Of a DNA stretch of 64,000 nucleotides, positions 38,601 to 52,101 are shown in pieces. A program made the translations under genes and the position numbers. The stretch's first letter is position 1, and every line of letters begins with the position of its first letter. The stretch is from Pampus argenteus (Eukaryota; Chordata; Actinopteri; Scombriformes; Stromateidae), in contig CM072877.1 of the NCBI GenBank assembly GCA_036937835.1, forward strand, positions 1,400,001 to 1,464,000. The letters run 5' to 3'. A model generated the notes under the pieces. It saw only the letters and a list, made by a program, of their open reading frames with translations. It did no database searches and had not been told where the DNA came from.

Positions 38601-41600
38601 ACAAGTAACTGATTTCTAATGATTAGGACCAAAAAACTCACTTCTGAGAGCTTCCTGCAGCTTTTACTGTAACATTTGTAAAAATAGCTTTGTCTCAGGC
38701 CAAAACTGACAACTACAGTTTTTCTTAAACAAGGAGCAATATTTTCAATCAAAATCATGTTTGCCATCAACAAGTAACTGATTTCTAATGATTAGGAGCC
38801 CAAAAATAACTTCTGAGAGCTTCCTGCAGCTTTTACTGTAACATTTGTAAAAATAGCTTTGTCTCAGGCCAAAACTGACAACTACAGTTTTTCTTAGCAA
38901 GGAGCAATATTTTCAATCAAAACCATGTTTGCCATCAACAAGTAACTGATTTCTAATGATTAGGACCAAAAAAACTCACTTCTGAGAGCTTCCTGCAGCT
39001 TTTACTGTAACATTTGTAAAAATAGCTTTCTCTTAGGCCAAAACTGACAACTACAGTTTTTCTTAAACAAGGAGCAATATTTTCAATCAAAACCATGTTT
39101 GCCATCAACAAGTAACTGATTTCTAATGATTAGGAGCCCAAAAAAAAACTTGTGAGAGCTTCCTGCAGCTTTTACTGTAACATTTGTAAAAATAGCTTTC
39201 TCTCAGGCCAAAACTGACAACTACAGTTTTTCTTAAACAAGGAGCAATATTTTCAATGAAAACCATGTTTGCCATCAACAAGTAACTGATTTCTAATGAT
39301 TAGGACCAAAAAACTCACTCCTGAGAGCTTTCTGCAGCTTTTAATGTAACATTTGTAAAAATAGCTTTCTCTCAGGCCAAAACTGACAACTACAGTTTTT
39401 CTTAAACAAGGAGCAATATTTTCAATCAAAACCATGTTTGCCATCATCAAGTAACTGATTTCTAATGATTAGGACCAAAAAACTCACTTCTGAGAGCTTC
39501 CTGCAGCTTTTAATGTAACATTTGTAAAAATAGCTTTCTCTCAGGCCAAAACTGACAACTACAGTTTTTCTTAAACAAGGAGCAATATTTTCAATCAAAA
39601 CCATGTTTGCCATCAACAAGTAACTGATTTCTAATGATTAGGACCAAAAAACTCACTTCTGAGAGCTTCCTGCAGCTTTTACTGTAATATTTGTAAAAAT
39701 AGCTTTCTCTTAGGCCAAAACTGACAACTACAGTTTTTCTTAAACAAGGAGCAATATTTTCAATCAAAACCATGTTTGCCATCAACAAGTAACTGATTTC
39801 TAATGATTAGGACCAAAAAACTCACTTCTGAGAGCTTCCTGCAGCTTTTACTGTAACATTTGTAAAAATAGCTTTGTCTCAGGCCAAAACTGACAACTAC
39901 AGTTTTTCTTAAACAAGGAGCAATATTTTCAATCAAAACCATGTTTGCCATCAACAAGTAACTGATTTCTAATGATTAGGACCAAAAAACTCACATCTGA
40001 GAGCTTCCTGCAGCTTTTACTGTAACATTTGTAAAAATAGCTTTGTCTCAGGCCAAAACTGACAACTACAGTTTTTCTTAAACAAGGAGCAATATTTTCA
40101 ATCAAAACCATGTTTGCCATCAACAAGTAACTGATTTCTAATGATTAGGAGCCCCAAAAAAAACTTGTGAGAGCTTCCTGCAGCTTTTACTGTAACATTT
40201 GTAAAAATAGCTTTCTCTCAGGCCAAAACTGACAACTACAGTTTTTCTTAAACAAGGAGCAATATTTTCAATGAAAACCATGTTTGCCATCAACAAGTAA
40301 CTGATTTCTAATGATTAGGACCAAAAAACTCACTTCTGAGAGCTTCCTGCAGCTTTTAATGTAACATTTGTAAAAATAGCTTTCTCTCAGGCCAAAACTG
40401 ACAACTACAGTTTTTCTTAAACAAGGAGCAATATTTTCAATCAAAACCATGTTTGCCATCAACAAGTAACTGATTTCTAATGATTAGGACGAAAAAACTC
40501 ACTTCTGAGAGCTTCCTGCAGCTTTTAATGTAACATTTGTAAAAATAGCTTTCTCTCAGGCCAAAACTGACAACTACAGTTTTTCTTAAACAAGGAGCAA
40601 TATTTTCAATCAAAACCATGTTTGCCATCAACAAGTAACTGATTTCTAATGATTAGGACCAAAAAACTCACTTCTGAGAGCTTCCTGCAGCTTTTACTGT
40701 AATATTTGTAAAAATAGCTTTCTCTTAGGCCAAAACTGACAACTACAGTTTTTCTTAAACAAGGAGCAATATTTTCAATCAAAACCATGTTTGCCATCAA
40801 CAAGTAACTGATTTATAATGATTAGGACCAAAAAACTCACTTCTGAGAGCTTCCTGCAGCTTTTACTGTAACATTTGTAAAAATAGCTTTGTCTCAGGCC
40901 AAAACTGACAACTACAGTTTTTCTTAAACAAGGAGCAATATTTTCAATCAAAACCATGTTTGCCATCAACAAGTAACTGATTTCTAATGATTAGGACCAA
41001 AAAACTCACTTCTGAGAGCTTCCTGCAGCTTTTACTGTAACATTTGTAAAAATAGCTTTCTCTCAGGCCAAAACTGACAACTACAGTTTTTCTTAAATAA
41101 GGATCAATATTTTCAACAAAACCATGTTTGCCATCAACAAGTAACTGATTTCTAATGATTAGGACCAAAAAACTCACTTCTGAGAGCTTCCTGCAGCTTT
41201 TACTGTAACATTTGTAAAAATAGCTTTCTCTCAGGCCAAAACTGACAACTACAGTTTTTCTTAAACAAGGAGCAATATTTTCAATCAAAACCGTGTTTGC
41301 CATCAACAAGTAACTGATTTCTAATGATTAGGACCAAAAAACTCACTTCTGAGAGCTTCCTGCAGCTTTTACTGTAACATTTGTAAAAATAGCTTTCTCT
41401 CAGGCCAAAACTGACAACTACAGTTTTTCTTAAACAAGGAGCAATATTTTCAATCAAAACCATGTTTGCCATCAACAACTAACTGATTTCTAATGATTAG
41501 GACCAAAAAACTCACTTCTGAGAGCTTCCTGCAGCTTTTACTGTAACATTTGTAAAAATAGCTTTCTCTCAGGCCAAAACTGACAACTACAGTTTTTCTT

Positions 41601-44600
41601 AAACAAGGAGCAATATTTTCAATCAAAACCATGTTTGCCATCAACAAGTAACTGATTTCTAATGATTAGGACGAAAAAACTCACTTCTGAGAGCTTCCTG
41701 CAGCTTTTAATGTAACATTTGTAAAAATAGCTTTCTCTCAGGCCAAAACTGACAACTACAGTTTTTCTTAAACAAGGAGCAATATTTTCAATCAAAACCA
41801 TGTTTGCCATCAACAAGTAACTGATTTCTAATGATTAGGACCAAAAAACTCACTTCTGAGAGCTTCCTGCAGCTTTTACTGTAATATTTGTAAAAATAGC
41901 TTTCTCTTAGGCCAAAACTGACAACTACAGTTTTTCTTAAACAAGGAGCAATATTTTCAATCAAAACCATGTTTGCCATCAACAAGTAACTGATTTATAA
42001 TGATTAGGACCAAAAAACTCACTTCTGAGAGCTTCCTGCAGCTTTTACTGTAACATTTGTAAAAATAGCTTTGTCTCAGGCCAAAACTGACAACTACAGT
42101 TTTTCTTAAACAAGGAGCAATATTTTCAATCAAAACCATGTTTGCCATCAACAAGTAACTGATTTCTAATGATTAGGACCAAAAAACTCACTTCTGAGAG
42201 CTTCCTGCAGCTTTTACTGTAACATTTGTAAAAATAGCTTTCTCTCAGGCCAAAACTGACAACTACAGTTTTTCTTAAATAAGGATCAATATTTTCAACA
42301 AAACCATGTTTGCCATCAACAAGTAACTGATTTCTAATGATTAGGACCAAAAAACTCACTTCTGAGAGCTTCCTGCAGCTTTTACTGTAACATTTGTAAA
42401 AATAGCTTTCTCTCAGGCCAAAACTGACAACTACAGTTTTTCTTAAACAAGGAGCAATATTTTCAATCAAAACCGTGTTTGCCATCAACAAGTAACTGAT
42501 TTCTAATGATTAGGACCAAAAAACTCACTTCTGAGAGCTTCCTGCAGCTTTTACTGTAACATTTGTAAAAATAGCTTTCTCTCAGGCCAAAACTGACAAC
42601 TACAGTTTTTCTTAAACAAGGAGCAATATTTTCAATCAAAACCATGTTTGCCATCAACAACTAACTGATTTCTAATGATTAGGACCAAAAAACTCACTTC
42701 TGAGAGCTTCCTGCAGCTTTTACTGTAACATTTGTAAAAATAGCTTTCTCTCAGGCCAAAACTGACAACTACAGTTTTTCTTAAACAAGGAGCAATATTT
42801 TCAATCAAAACCATGTTTGCCATCAACAAGTAACTGATTTCTAATGGTTAGGACCAAAAAACTCACTTCTGAGAGCTTCCTGCAGCTTTTACTGTAACAT
42901 TTGTAAAAATAGCTTTCTCTCAGGCCAAAACTGACAACTACAGTTTTTCTTAAACAAGGATCAATATTTTCAATGAAAACCATGTTTGCCATCAACAAGT
43001 AACTGATTTCTAATGATTAGGACCAAAAAACTCACTTCTGAGAGCTTCCTGCAGCTTTTACTGTAACATTTGTAAAAATAGCTTTGTCTCAGGCCAAAAC
43101 TGACAACTACAGTTTTTCTTAAACAAGGAGCAATATTTTCAATCAAAACCATGTTTGCCATCAACAAGTAACTGATTTCTAATGATTAGGACCAAAAAAA
43201 CTCACTTCTGAGAGCTTCCTGCAGCTTTTACTGTAACATTTGTAAAAATAGCTTTGTCTCAGGCCAAAACTGACAACTACAGTTTTTCTTAAACAAGGAG
43301 CAATATTTTCAATCAAAACCATGTTTGCCATCAACAAGTAACTGATTTCTAATGATTAGGACCAAAAAGCTCACTTCTGAGAGCTTCCTGCAGCTTTTAC
43401 TGTAACATTTGTAAAAACTGCTTTCTCTCAGGCCAAAACTGACAATTACAGTTTTTCTTAAACAAGGAGCAATATTTTCAATCAAAACCATGTTTGCCAT
43501 CAACAAGTAACTGATTTCTAATGATTAGGACCAAAAAACTCACTTCTGAGAGCTTCCTGCAGCTTTTACTGTAACATTTGTACAAATAGCTTTCTCTCAG
43601 GCCAAAACTGACAATTACAGTTTTTCTTAAACAAGGACCAATATTTTCATTCAAAACCACATTTGCCATCAACAAGTAACTGATTTCTAATGATTAGGAC
43701 CAAAAAACTCACTTCTGAGAGCTTCCTGCAGCTTTTACTGTAACATTTGTAAAAATAGCTTTCTCTCAGGCCAAAACTGACAACTACAGTTTTTCTTAAA
43801 CAAGGAGCAATATTTTCAATCAAAGCCATGTTTGCCATCAACAAGTAACTGATTTCTAATGATTAGGACCAAAAAACTCACTTCTGAGAGCTTCCTGCAG
43901 CTTTTACTGTAACATTTGTAAAAATAGCTTTCTCTCAGGCCAAAACTGACAACTACAGTTTTTCTTAAACAAGGATCAATATTTTCAACAAAACCATGTT
44001 TGCCATCAACAAGTAACTGATTTCTAATGATTAGGACCAAAAAACTCACTTCTGAGAGCTTCCTGCAGCTTTTACTGTAACATTTGTAAAAATAGCTTTC
44101 TCTCAGGCCAAAACTGACAACTACAGTTTTTCTTAAACAAGGAGCAATATTTTCAATGAAAACCATGTTTGCCATCAACAAGTAACTGATTTCTAATGAT
44201 TAGGACCAAAAAACTCACTTCTGAGAGCTTCCTGCAGCTTTTACTGTAACATTTGTAAAAATAGCTTTCTCTCAGGCCAAAACTGACAACTACAGTTTTT
44301 CTTAAACAAGGAGCAATATTTTCAATCAAAACCATGTTTGCCATCAACAAGTAACTGATTTCTAATGATTAGGACCAAAAAACTCACTTCTGAGAGCTTC
44401 CTGCAGCTTTTACTGTAACATTTGTAAAAATAGCTTTCTCTCAGGCCAAAACTGACAACTACAGTTTTTCTTAAACAAGGATCAATATTTTCAATGAAAA
44501 CCATGTTTGCCATCAACAAGTAAGTGATTTCTAATGATTAGGACCAAAAAACTCACTTCTGAGAGCTTCCTGCAGCTTTTACTGTAACATTTGTAAAAAT

Positions 44601-44896
44601 AGCTTTCTCTCAGGCCAAAACTGACAACTACAGTTTTTCTTAAACAAGGATCAATATTTTCAATGAAAACCATGTTTGCCATCAACAAGTAACTGATTTC
44701 TAATGATTAGGACCAAAAAACTCACTTCTGAGAGCTTCCTGCAGCTTTTACTGTAACATTTGTAAAAATAGCTTTCTCTCAGGCCAAAACTGACAACTAC
44801 AGTTTTTCTTAAACAAGGAGCAATATTTTCAATCAAAACCATGTTTGCCATCAACAAGTAACTGATTTCTAATGATTAGGACCAAAAAACTCACTT
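38530..44896. repeat. Large duplicated segment, copy 1 (partner 57,294-64,000)
   Basis: This segment matches 57.3-64.0 kb at offset 18,764-18,765 up to about 41.6 kb and 19,103-19,104 after it. Shared markers include T42C, C37T, the hybrid plus TTAGCAAGG pair, T94C with C105T, A52T, T93A, C81G (GGACGAAA), A39G, G56C, A73G (AATGGTTA) and the divergent class. The first part (38.53-40.13 kb) also matches 18.6-20.17 and 26.4-27.95 kb, so that cassette exists four times in the window. Confidence 0.9.
40437..42800. repeat. 7-monomer (1,182 bp) tandem duplication inside copy 1
   Basis: The series C81G, C124T, C67A with C143G, ordinary, C12T/T31-loss, A39G, G56C occurs at 40,437-41,618 and again at 41,619-42,800. 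C81G lies near 40,490 and 41,672; A39G near 41,292 and 42,474. The A73G monomer, at 42,846, follows only the second unit. Confidence 0.92.
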
Positions 44897-46500
44897 CTGA
44901 GAGCTTCCTGCAGCTTTTACTGTAACATTTGTAAAAATAGCTTTCTCTCAGGCCAAAACTGACAACTACAGTTTTTCTTAAACAAGGATCAATATTTTCA
45001 ATGAAAACCATGTTTGCCATCAACAAGTAACTGATTTCTAATGATTAGGACCAAAAAACTCACTTCTGAGAGCTTCCTGCAGCTTTTACTGTAACATTTG
45101 TAAAAATAGCTTTGTCTCAGGCCAAAACTGACAACTACAGTTTTTCTTAAACAAGGAGCAATATTTTCAATCAAAACCATGTTTGCCATCAACAAGTAAC
45201 TGATCTCTAATGATTAGGACCAAAAAAACTCACTTCTGAGAGCTTCCTGCAGCTTTTACTGTAACATTTGTAAAAATAGCTTTGTCTCAGGCCAAAACTG
45301 ACAACTACAGTTTTTCTTAAACAAGGAGCAATATTTTCAATCAAAACCATGTTTGCCATCAACAAGTAACTGATTTCTAATGATTAGGACCAAAAAAACT
45401 CACTTCTGAGAGCTTCCTGCAGCTTTTACTGTAACATTTGTAAAAATAGCTTTCTCTCAGGCCAAAACTGACAACTACAGTTTTTCTTAAACAAGGAGCA
45501 ATATTTTCAATGAAAACCATGTTTGCCATCAACAAGTAACTGATTTCTAATGATTAGTACCAAAAAACTCACTTCTGAGAGCTTCCTGCAGCTTTTACTG
45601 TAACATTTGTAAAAATTGCTTTCTCTCAGGCCAAAACTGACAACTACAGTTTTTCTTAAACAAGGATCAATATTTTCAATGAAAACCATGTTTGCCATCA
45701 ACAAGTAACTGATGTCTAATGATTAGGACCAAAAAACTCACTTCTGAGAGCTTCCTGCAGCTTTTACTGTAACATTTGTAAAAATAGCTTTGTCTCAGGC
45801 CAAAACTGACAACTACAGTTTTTCTTAAACAAGGAGCAATATTTTCAATCAAAACCATGTTTGCCATCAACAAGTAACTGATTTCTAATGATTAGGACCA
45901 AAAAACTCACTTCTGAGAGCTTCCTGCAGCTTTTACTGTAACATTTGTAAAAATAGCTTTCTCTCAGGCCAAAACTGACAACTACAGTTTTTCTTAAACA
46001 AGGAGCAATATTTTCAATCAAAACCATGTTTGCCATCAACAAGTAACTGATTTCTAATGATTAGGACCAAAAAACTCACTTCTGAGAGCTTCCTGCAGCT
46101 TTTACTGTAACATTTGTAAAAATAGCTTTCTCTCAGGCCAAAACTGACAACTACAGTTTTTCTTAAACAAGGAGCCATATTTTCAATGAAAACCATGTTT
46201 GCCATCAACAAGTAACTGATTTCTAATGATTAGGACCAAAAAACTCACTTCTGAGAGCTTCCTGCAGCTTTTAATGTAACATTTGTAAAAATAGCTTTCT
46301 CTCAGGCCAAAACTGACAACTACAGTTTTTCTTAAACAAGGAGCAATATTTTCAATCAAAACCATGTTTGCCATCAACAAGTAACTGATTTCTAATGATT
46401 AGGAGCCCAAAAAAAAACTTGTGAGAGCTTCCTGCAGCTTTTACTGTAACATTTGTAAAAATAGCTTTCTCTCAGGCCAAAACTGACAACTACAGTTTTT
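42632..46500. repeat. Segment homologous to 1,716-5,200 (copy 2)
   Basis: This is the longer partner of the 1.7-5.2 kb segment. It retains two monomers that partner lacks: the A87G/T136C/A137T monomer near 43,310-43,450, and a C60G monomer near 44,491-44,660. Its left part (to about 44,896) is also repeated at 62-64 kb, including that C60G monomer. It overlaps the 38.5-44.9 kb block. Confidence 0.85.
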
Positions 46501-47198
46501 CTTAAACAAGGAGCAATATTTTCAATGAAAACCATGTTTGCCATCAACAAGTAACTGATTTCTAATGATTAGGACCAAAAAACTCACTTCTGAGAGCTTC
46601 CTGCAGCTTTTACTGTAACATTTGTAAAAATAGCTTTCTCTCAGGCCAAAACTGACAACTACAGTTTTTCTTAAACAAGGATCAATATTTTCAATGAAAA
46701 CCATGTTTGCCATCAACAAGTAACTGATTTCTAATGATTAGGACCAAAAAACTCACTTCTGAGAGCTTCCTGCAGCTTTTACTGTAACATTTGTAAAAAT
46801 AGCTTTCTCTCAGGCCAAAACTGACAACTACAGTTTTTCTTAAACAAGGATCAATATTTTCAATGAAAACCATGTTTGCCATCAACAAGTAACTGATTTC
46901 TAATGATTAGGACCAAAAAACTCACTTCTGAGAGCTTCCTGCAGCTTTTACTGTAACATTTGTAAAAATAGCTTTGTCTCAGGCCAAAACTGACAACTAC
47001 AGTTTTTCTTAAACAAGGAGCAATATTTTCAATCAAAACCATGTTTGCCATCAACAAGTAACTGATTTCTAATGATTAGGACCAAAAAAACTCACTTCTG
47101 AGAGCTTCCTGCAGCTTTTACTGTAACATTTGTAAAAATAGCTTTCTCTCAGGCCAAAACTGACAACTACAGTTTTTCTTAAACAAGGAGCAATATTT

Positions 47199-50100
47199 TC
47201 AATGAAAACCATGTTTGCCATCAACAAGTAACTGATTTCTAATGATTAGTACCAAAAAACTCACTTCTGAGAGCTTCCTGCAGCTTTTACTGTAACATTT
47301 GTAAAAATAGCTTTCTCTCAGGCCAAAACTGACAACTACAGTTTTTCTTAAACAAGGATCAATATTTTCAATGAAAACCATGTTTGCCATCAACAAGTAA
47401 CTGATGTCTAATGATTAGGACCAAAAAAGTCACTTCTGAGAGCTTCCTGCAGCTTTTACTGTAACATTTGTAAAAATAGCTTTGTCTCAGGCCAAAACTG
47501 ACAACTACAGTTTTTCTTAAACAAGGAGCAATATTTTCAATCAAAACCATGTTTGCCATCAACAAGTAACTGATTTCTAATGATTAGGACCAAAAAACTC
47601 ACTTCTGAGAGCTTCCTGCAGCTTTTACTGTAACATTTGTAAAAATAGCTTTCTCTCAGGCCAAAAGTGACAACTACAGTTTTTCTTAAACAAGGAGCAA
47701 TATTTTCAATCAAAACCATGTTTGCCATCAACAAGTAACTGATTTCTAATGATTAGGACCAAAAAACTCACTTCTGAGAGCTTCCTGCAGCTTTTACTGT
47801 AACATTTGTAAAAATAGCTTTCTCTCAGGCCAAAACTGACAACTACAGTTTTTCTTAAACAAGGAGCCATATTTTCAATGAAAACCATGTTTGCCATCAA
47901 CAAGTAACTGATTTCTAATGATTAGGACCAAAAAACTCACTTCTGAGAGCTTCCTGCAGCTTTTAATGTAACATTTGTAAAAATAGCTTTCTCTCAGGCC
48001 AAAACTGACAACTACAGTTTTTCTTAAACAAGGAGCAATATTTTCAATCAAAACCATGTTTGCCATCAACAAGTAACTGATTTCTAATGATTAGGAGCCC
48101 AAAAAAAAACTTGTGAGAGCTTCCTGCAGCTTTTACTGTAACATTTGTAAAAATAGCTTTCTCTCAGGCCAAAACTGACAACTACAGTTTTTCTTAAACA
48201 AGGAGCAATATTTTCAATCAAAACCATGTTTGCCATCAACAAGTAACTGATTTCTAATGATTAGGACCAAAAAACTCACTTCTGAGAGCTTCCTGCAGCT
48301 TTTAATGTAACATTTGTAAAAATAGCTTTCTCTCAGGCCAAAACTGACAACTACAGTTTTTCTTAAACAAGGAGCAATATTTTCAATCAAAACCATGTTT
48401 GCCATCAACAAGTAACTGATTTCTAATGATTAGGACCAAAAAACTCACTTCTGAGAGCTTCCTGCAGCTTTTAATGTAACATTTGTAAAAATAGCTTTCT
48501 CTCAGGCCAAAACTGACAACTACAGTTTTTCTTAAACAAGGAGCAATATTTTCAATCAAAACCATGTTTGCCATCAACAAGTAACTGATTTCTAATGATT
48601 AGGACCAAAAAACTCACTTCTTAGAGCTTCCTGCAGCTTTTAATGTAACATTTGTAAAAATAGCTTTCTCTCAGGCCAAAACTGACAACTACAGTTTTTC
48701 TTAAACAAGGAGCAATATTTTCAATCAAAACCATGTTTGCCATCAACAAGTAACTGATTTCTAATGATTAGGACCAAAAAACTCACTTCTGAGAGCTTCC
48801 TGCAGCTTTTACTGTAACATTTGTAAAAATAGCTTTGTCTCAGGCCAAAACTGACAACTACAGTTTTTCTTAAACAAGGAGCAATATTTTCAATCAAAAC
48901 CATGTTTGCCATCAACAAGTAACTGATTTCTAATGATTAGGACCAAAAAACTCACTTCTGAGAGCTTCCTGCAGCTTTTACTGTAACATTTGTAAAAATA
49001 GCTTTCTCTCAGGCCAAAACTGACAACTACAGTTTTTCTTAAATAAGGATCAATATTTTCAACAAAACCATGTTTGCCATCAACAAGTAACTGATTTCTA
49101 ATGATTAGGACCAAAAAACTCACTTCTGAGAGCTTCCTGCAGCTTTTACTGTAACATTTGTAAAAATAGCTTTCTCTCAGGCCAAAACTGACAACTACAG
49201 TTTTTCTTAAACAAGGATCAATATTTTCAATGAAAACCATGTTTGCCATCAACAAGTAACTGATTTCTAATGATTAGGACCAAAAAACTCACTTCTGAGA
49301 GCTTCCTGCAGCTTTTAATGTAACATTTGTAAAAATAGCTTTCTCTCAGGCCAAAACTGACAACTACAGTTTTTCTTAAACAAGGATCAATATTTTCAAT
49401 GAAAACCATGTTTGCCATCAACAAGTAACTGATTTCTAATGATTAGGACCAAAAAACTCACTTCTGAGAGCTTCCTGCAGCTTTTACTGTAATATTTGTC
49501 AAAATAGCTTTCTCTTAGGCCAAAACTGACAACTACAGTTTTTCTTAAACAAGGAGCAATATTTTCAATCAAAACCATGCTTGCCATCAACAAGTAACTG
49601 ATTTCTAATGATTAGGACCAAAAAACTCACTTCTGAGAGCTTCCTGCAGCTTTTACTGTAACATTTGTAAAAATAGCTTTGTCTCAGGCCAAAACTGACA
49701 ACTACAGTTTTTCTTAAACAAGGAGCAATATTTTCAATCAAAATCATGTTTGCCATCAACAAGTAACTGATTTCTAATGATTAGGAGCCCAAAAATAACT
49801 TCTGAGAGCTTCCTGCAGCTTTTACTGTAACATTTGTAAAAATAGCTTTGTCTCAGGCCAAAACTGACAACTACAGTTTTTCTTAGCAAGGAGCAATATT
49901 TTCAATCAAAACCATGTTTGCCATCAACAAGTAACTGATTTCTAATGATTAGGACCAAAAAACTCACTTCTGAGAGCTTTTCTGCAGCTTTTACTGTAAC
50001 ATTTGTAAAAATAGCTTTCTCTCAGGCCAAAACTGACAACTACAGTTTTTCTTAAACAAGGAGCAATATTTTCAATCAAAACCATGTTTGCCATCAACAA

Positions 50101-51590
50101 GTAACTGATTTCTAATGATTAGGACCAAAAAACTCACTTCTGAGAGCTTCCTGCAGCTTTTACTGTAACATTTGTAAAAATAGCTTTCTCTCAGGCCAAA
50201 ACTGACAACTACAGTTTTTCTTAAACAAGGATCAATATTTTCAATCAAAACCATGTTTGCCATCAACAAGTAACTGATTTCTAATTATTAGGACCAAAAA
50301 ACTCACTTCTGAGAGCTTCCTGCAGCTTTTACTGTAACATTTGTAAAAATAGCTTTCTCTCAGGCCAAAACTGACAACTACAGTTTTTCTTAAACAAGGA
50401 GCAATATTTTCAATCAAAACCATGTTTGCCATCAACAAGTAAGTGATTTCTAATGATTAGGACCAAAAAACTCACTTCTGAGAGCTTCCTGCAGCTTTTA
50501 CTGTAACATTTGTAAAAATAGCTTTCTCTCAGGCCAAAATTGACAACTACAATTTTTCTTAAACAAGGAGCAATATTTTCAATCAAAACCATGTTTGCCA
50601 TCAACAAGTAACTGATTTCTAATGATTAGGAGCCCAAAAAAAAACTTGTGAGAGCTTCCTGCAGCTTTTACTGTAACATTTGTAAAAATAGCTTTCTCTC
50701 AGGCCAAAACTGACAACTACAGTTTTTCTTAAACAAGGAGCAATATTTTCAATGAAAACCATGTTTGCCATCAACAAGTAACTGATTTCTAATGATTAGG
50801 ACCAAAAAACTCACTTCTGAGAGCTTCCTGCAGCTTTTAATGTAACATTTGTAAAAATAGCTTTCTCTCAGGCCAAAACTGACAACTACAGTTTTTCTTA
50901 AACAAGGAGCAATATTTTCAATCAAAACCATGTTTGCCATCAACAAGTAACTGATTTCTAATGATTAGGACCAAAAAACTCACTTCTGAGAGCTTCCTGC
51001 AGCTTTTACTGTAATATTTGTAAAAATAGCTTTCTCTTAGGCCAAAACTGACAACTACAGTTTTTCTTAAACAAGGAGCAATATTTTCAATCAAAACCAT
51101 GTTTGCCATCAACAAGTAACTGATTTCTAATGATTAGGACCAAAAAACTCACTTCTGAGAGCTTCCTGCAGCTTTTACTGTAACATTTGTAAAAATAGCT
51201 TTGTCTCAGGCCAAAACTGACAACTACAGTTTTTCTTAAACAAGGAGCAATATTTTCAATCAAAACCATGTTTGCCATCAACAAGTAACTGATTTCTAAT
51301 GATTAGGACCAAAAAACTCACTTCTGAGAGCTTCCTGCAGCTTTTACTGTAACATTTGTAAAAATAGCTTTCTCTCAGGCCAAAACTGACAACTACAGTT
51401 TTTCTTAAACAAGGATCAATATTTTCAATCAAAACCATGTTTGCCATCAACAAGTAACTGATTTCTAATTATTAGGACCAAAAAACTCACTTCTGAGAGC
51501 TTCCTGCAGCTTTTACTGTAACATTTGTAAAAATAGCTTTCTCTCAGGCCAAAACTGACAACTACAGTTTTTCTTAAACAAGGAGCAATA
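47199..51590. repeat. Segment homologous to 8,648-12,530 (copy 2)
   Basis: This partner carries private bases not in the 8.6-12.5 kb copy: C88G near 47,429 (AAAAAAGTCAC) and C157G near 47,667 (AAAAGTGAC). It also has a GCTTTTCTGCAG alteration near 49,978. Two additional C118A monomers lie at about 48.2-48.5 kb. Confidence 0.8.
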
Positions 51591-52101
51591 TTTTCAATCA
51601 AAACCATGTTTGCCATCAACAAGTAAGTGATTTCTAATGATTAGGACCAAAAAACTCACTTCTGAGAGCTTCCTGCAGCTTTTACTGTAACATTTGTAAA
51701 AATAGCTTTCTCTCAGGCCAAAACTGACAACTACAATTTGTCTTAAACAAGGAGCAATATTTTCAATCAAAACCATGTTTGCCATCAACAAGTAACTGAT
51801 TTCTAATGATTAGGAGCCCAAAAAAAAACTTGTGAGAGCTTCCTGCAGCTTTTACTGTAACATTTGTAAAAATAGCTTTCTCTCAGGCCAAAACTGACAA
51901 CTACAGTTTTTCTTAAACAAGGAGCAATATTTTCAATGAAAACCATGTTTGCCATCAACAAGTAACTGATTTCTAATGATTAGGACCAAAAAACTCACTT
52001 CTGAGAGCTTCCTGCAGCTTTTAATGTAACATTTGTAAAAATAGCTTTCTCTCAGGCCAAAACTGACAACTACAGTTTTTCTTAAACAAGGAGCAATATT
52101 T

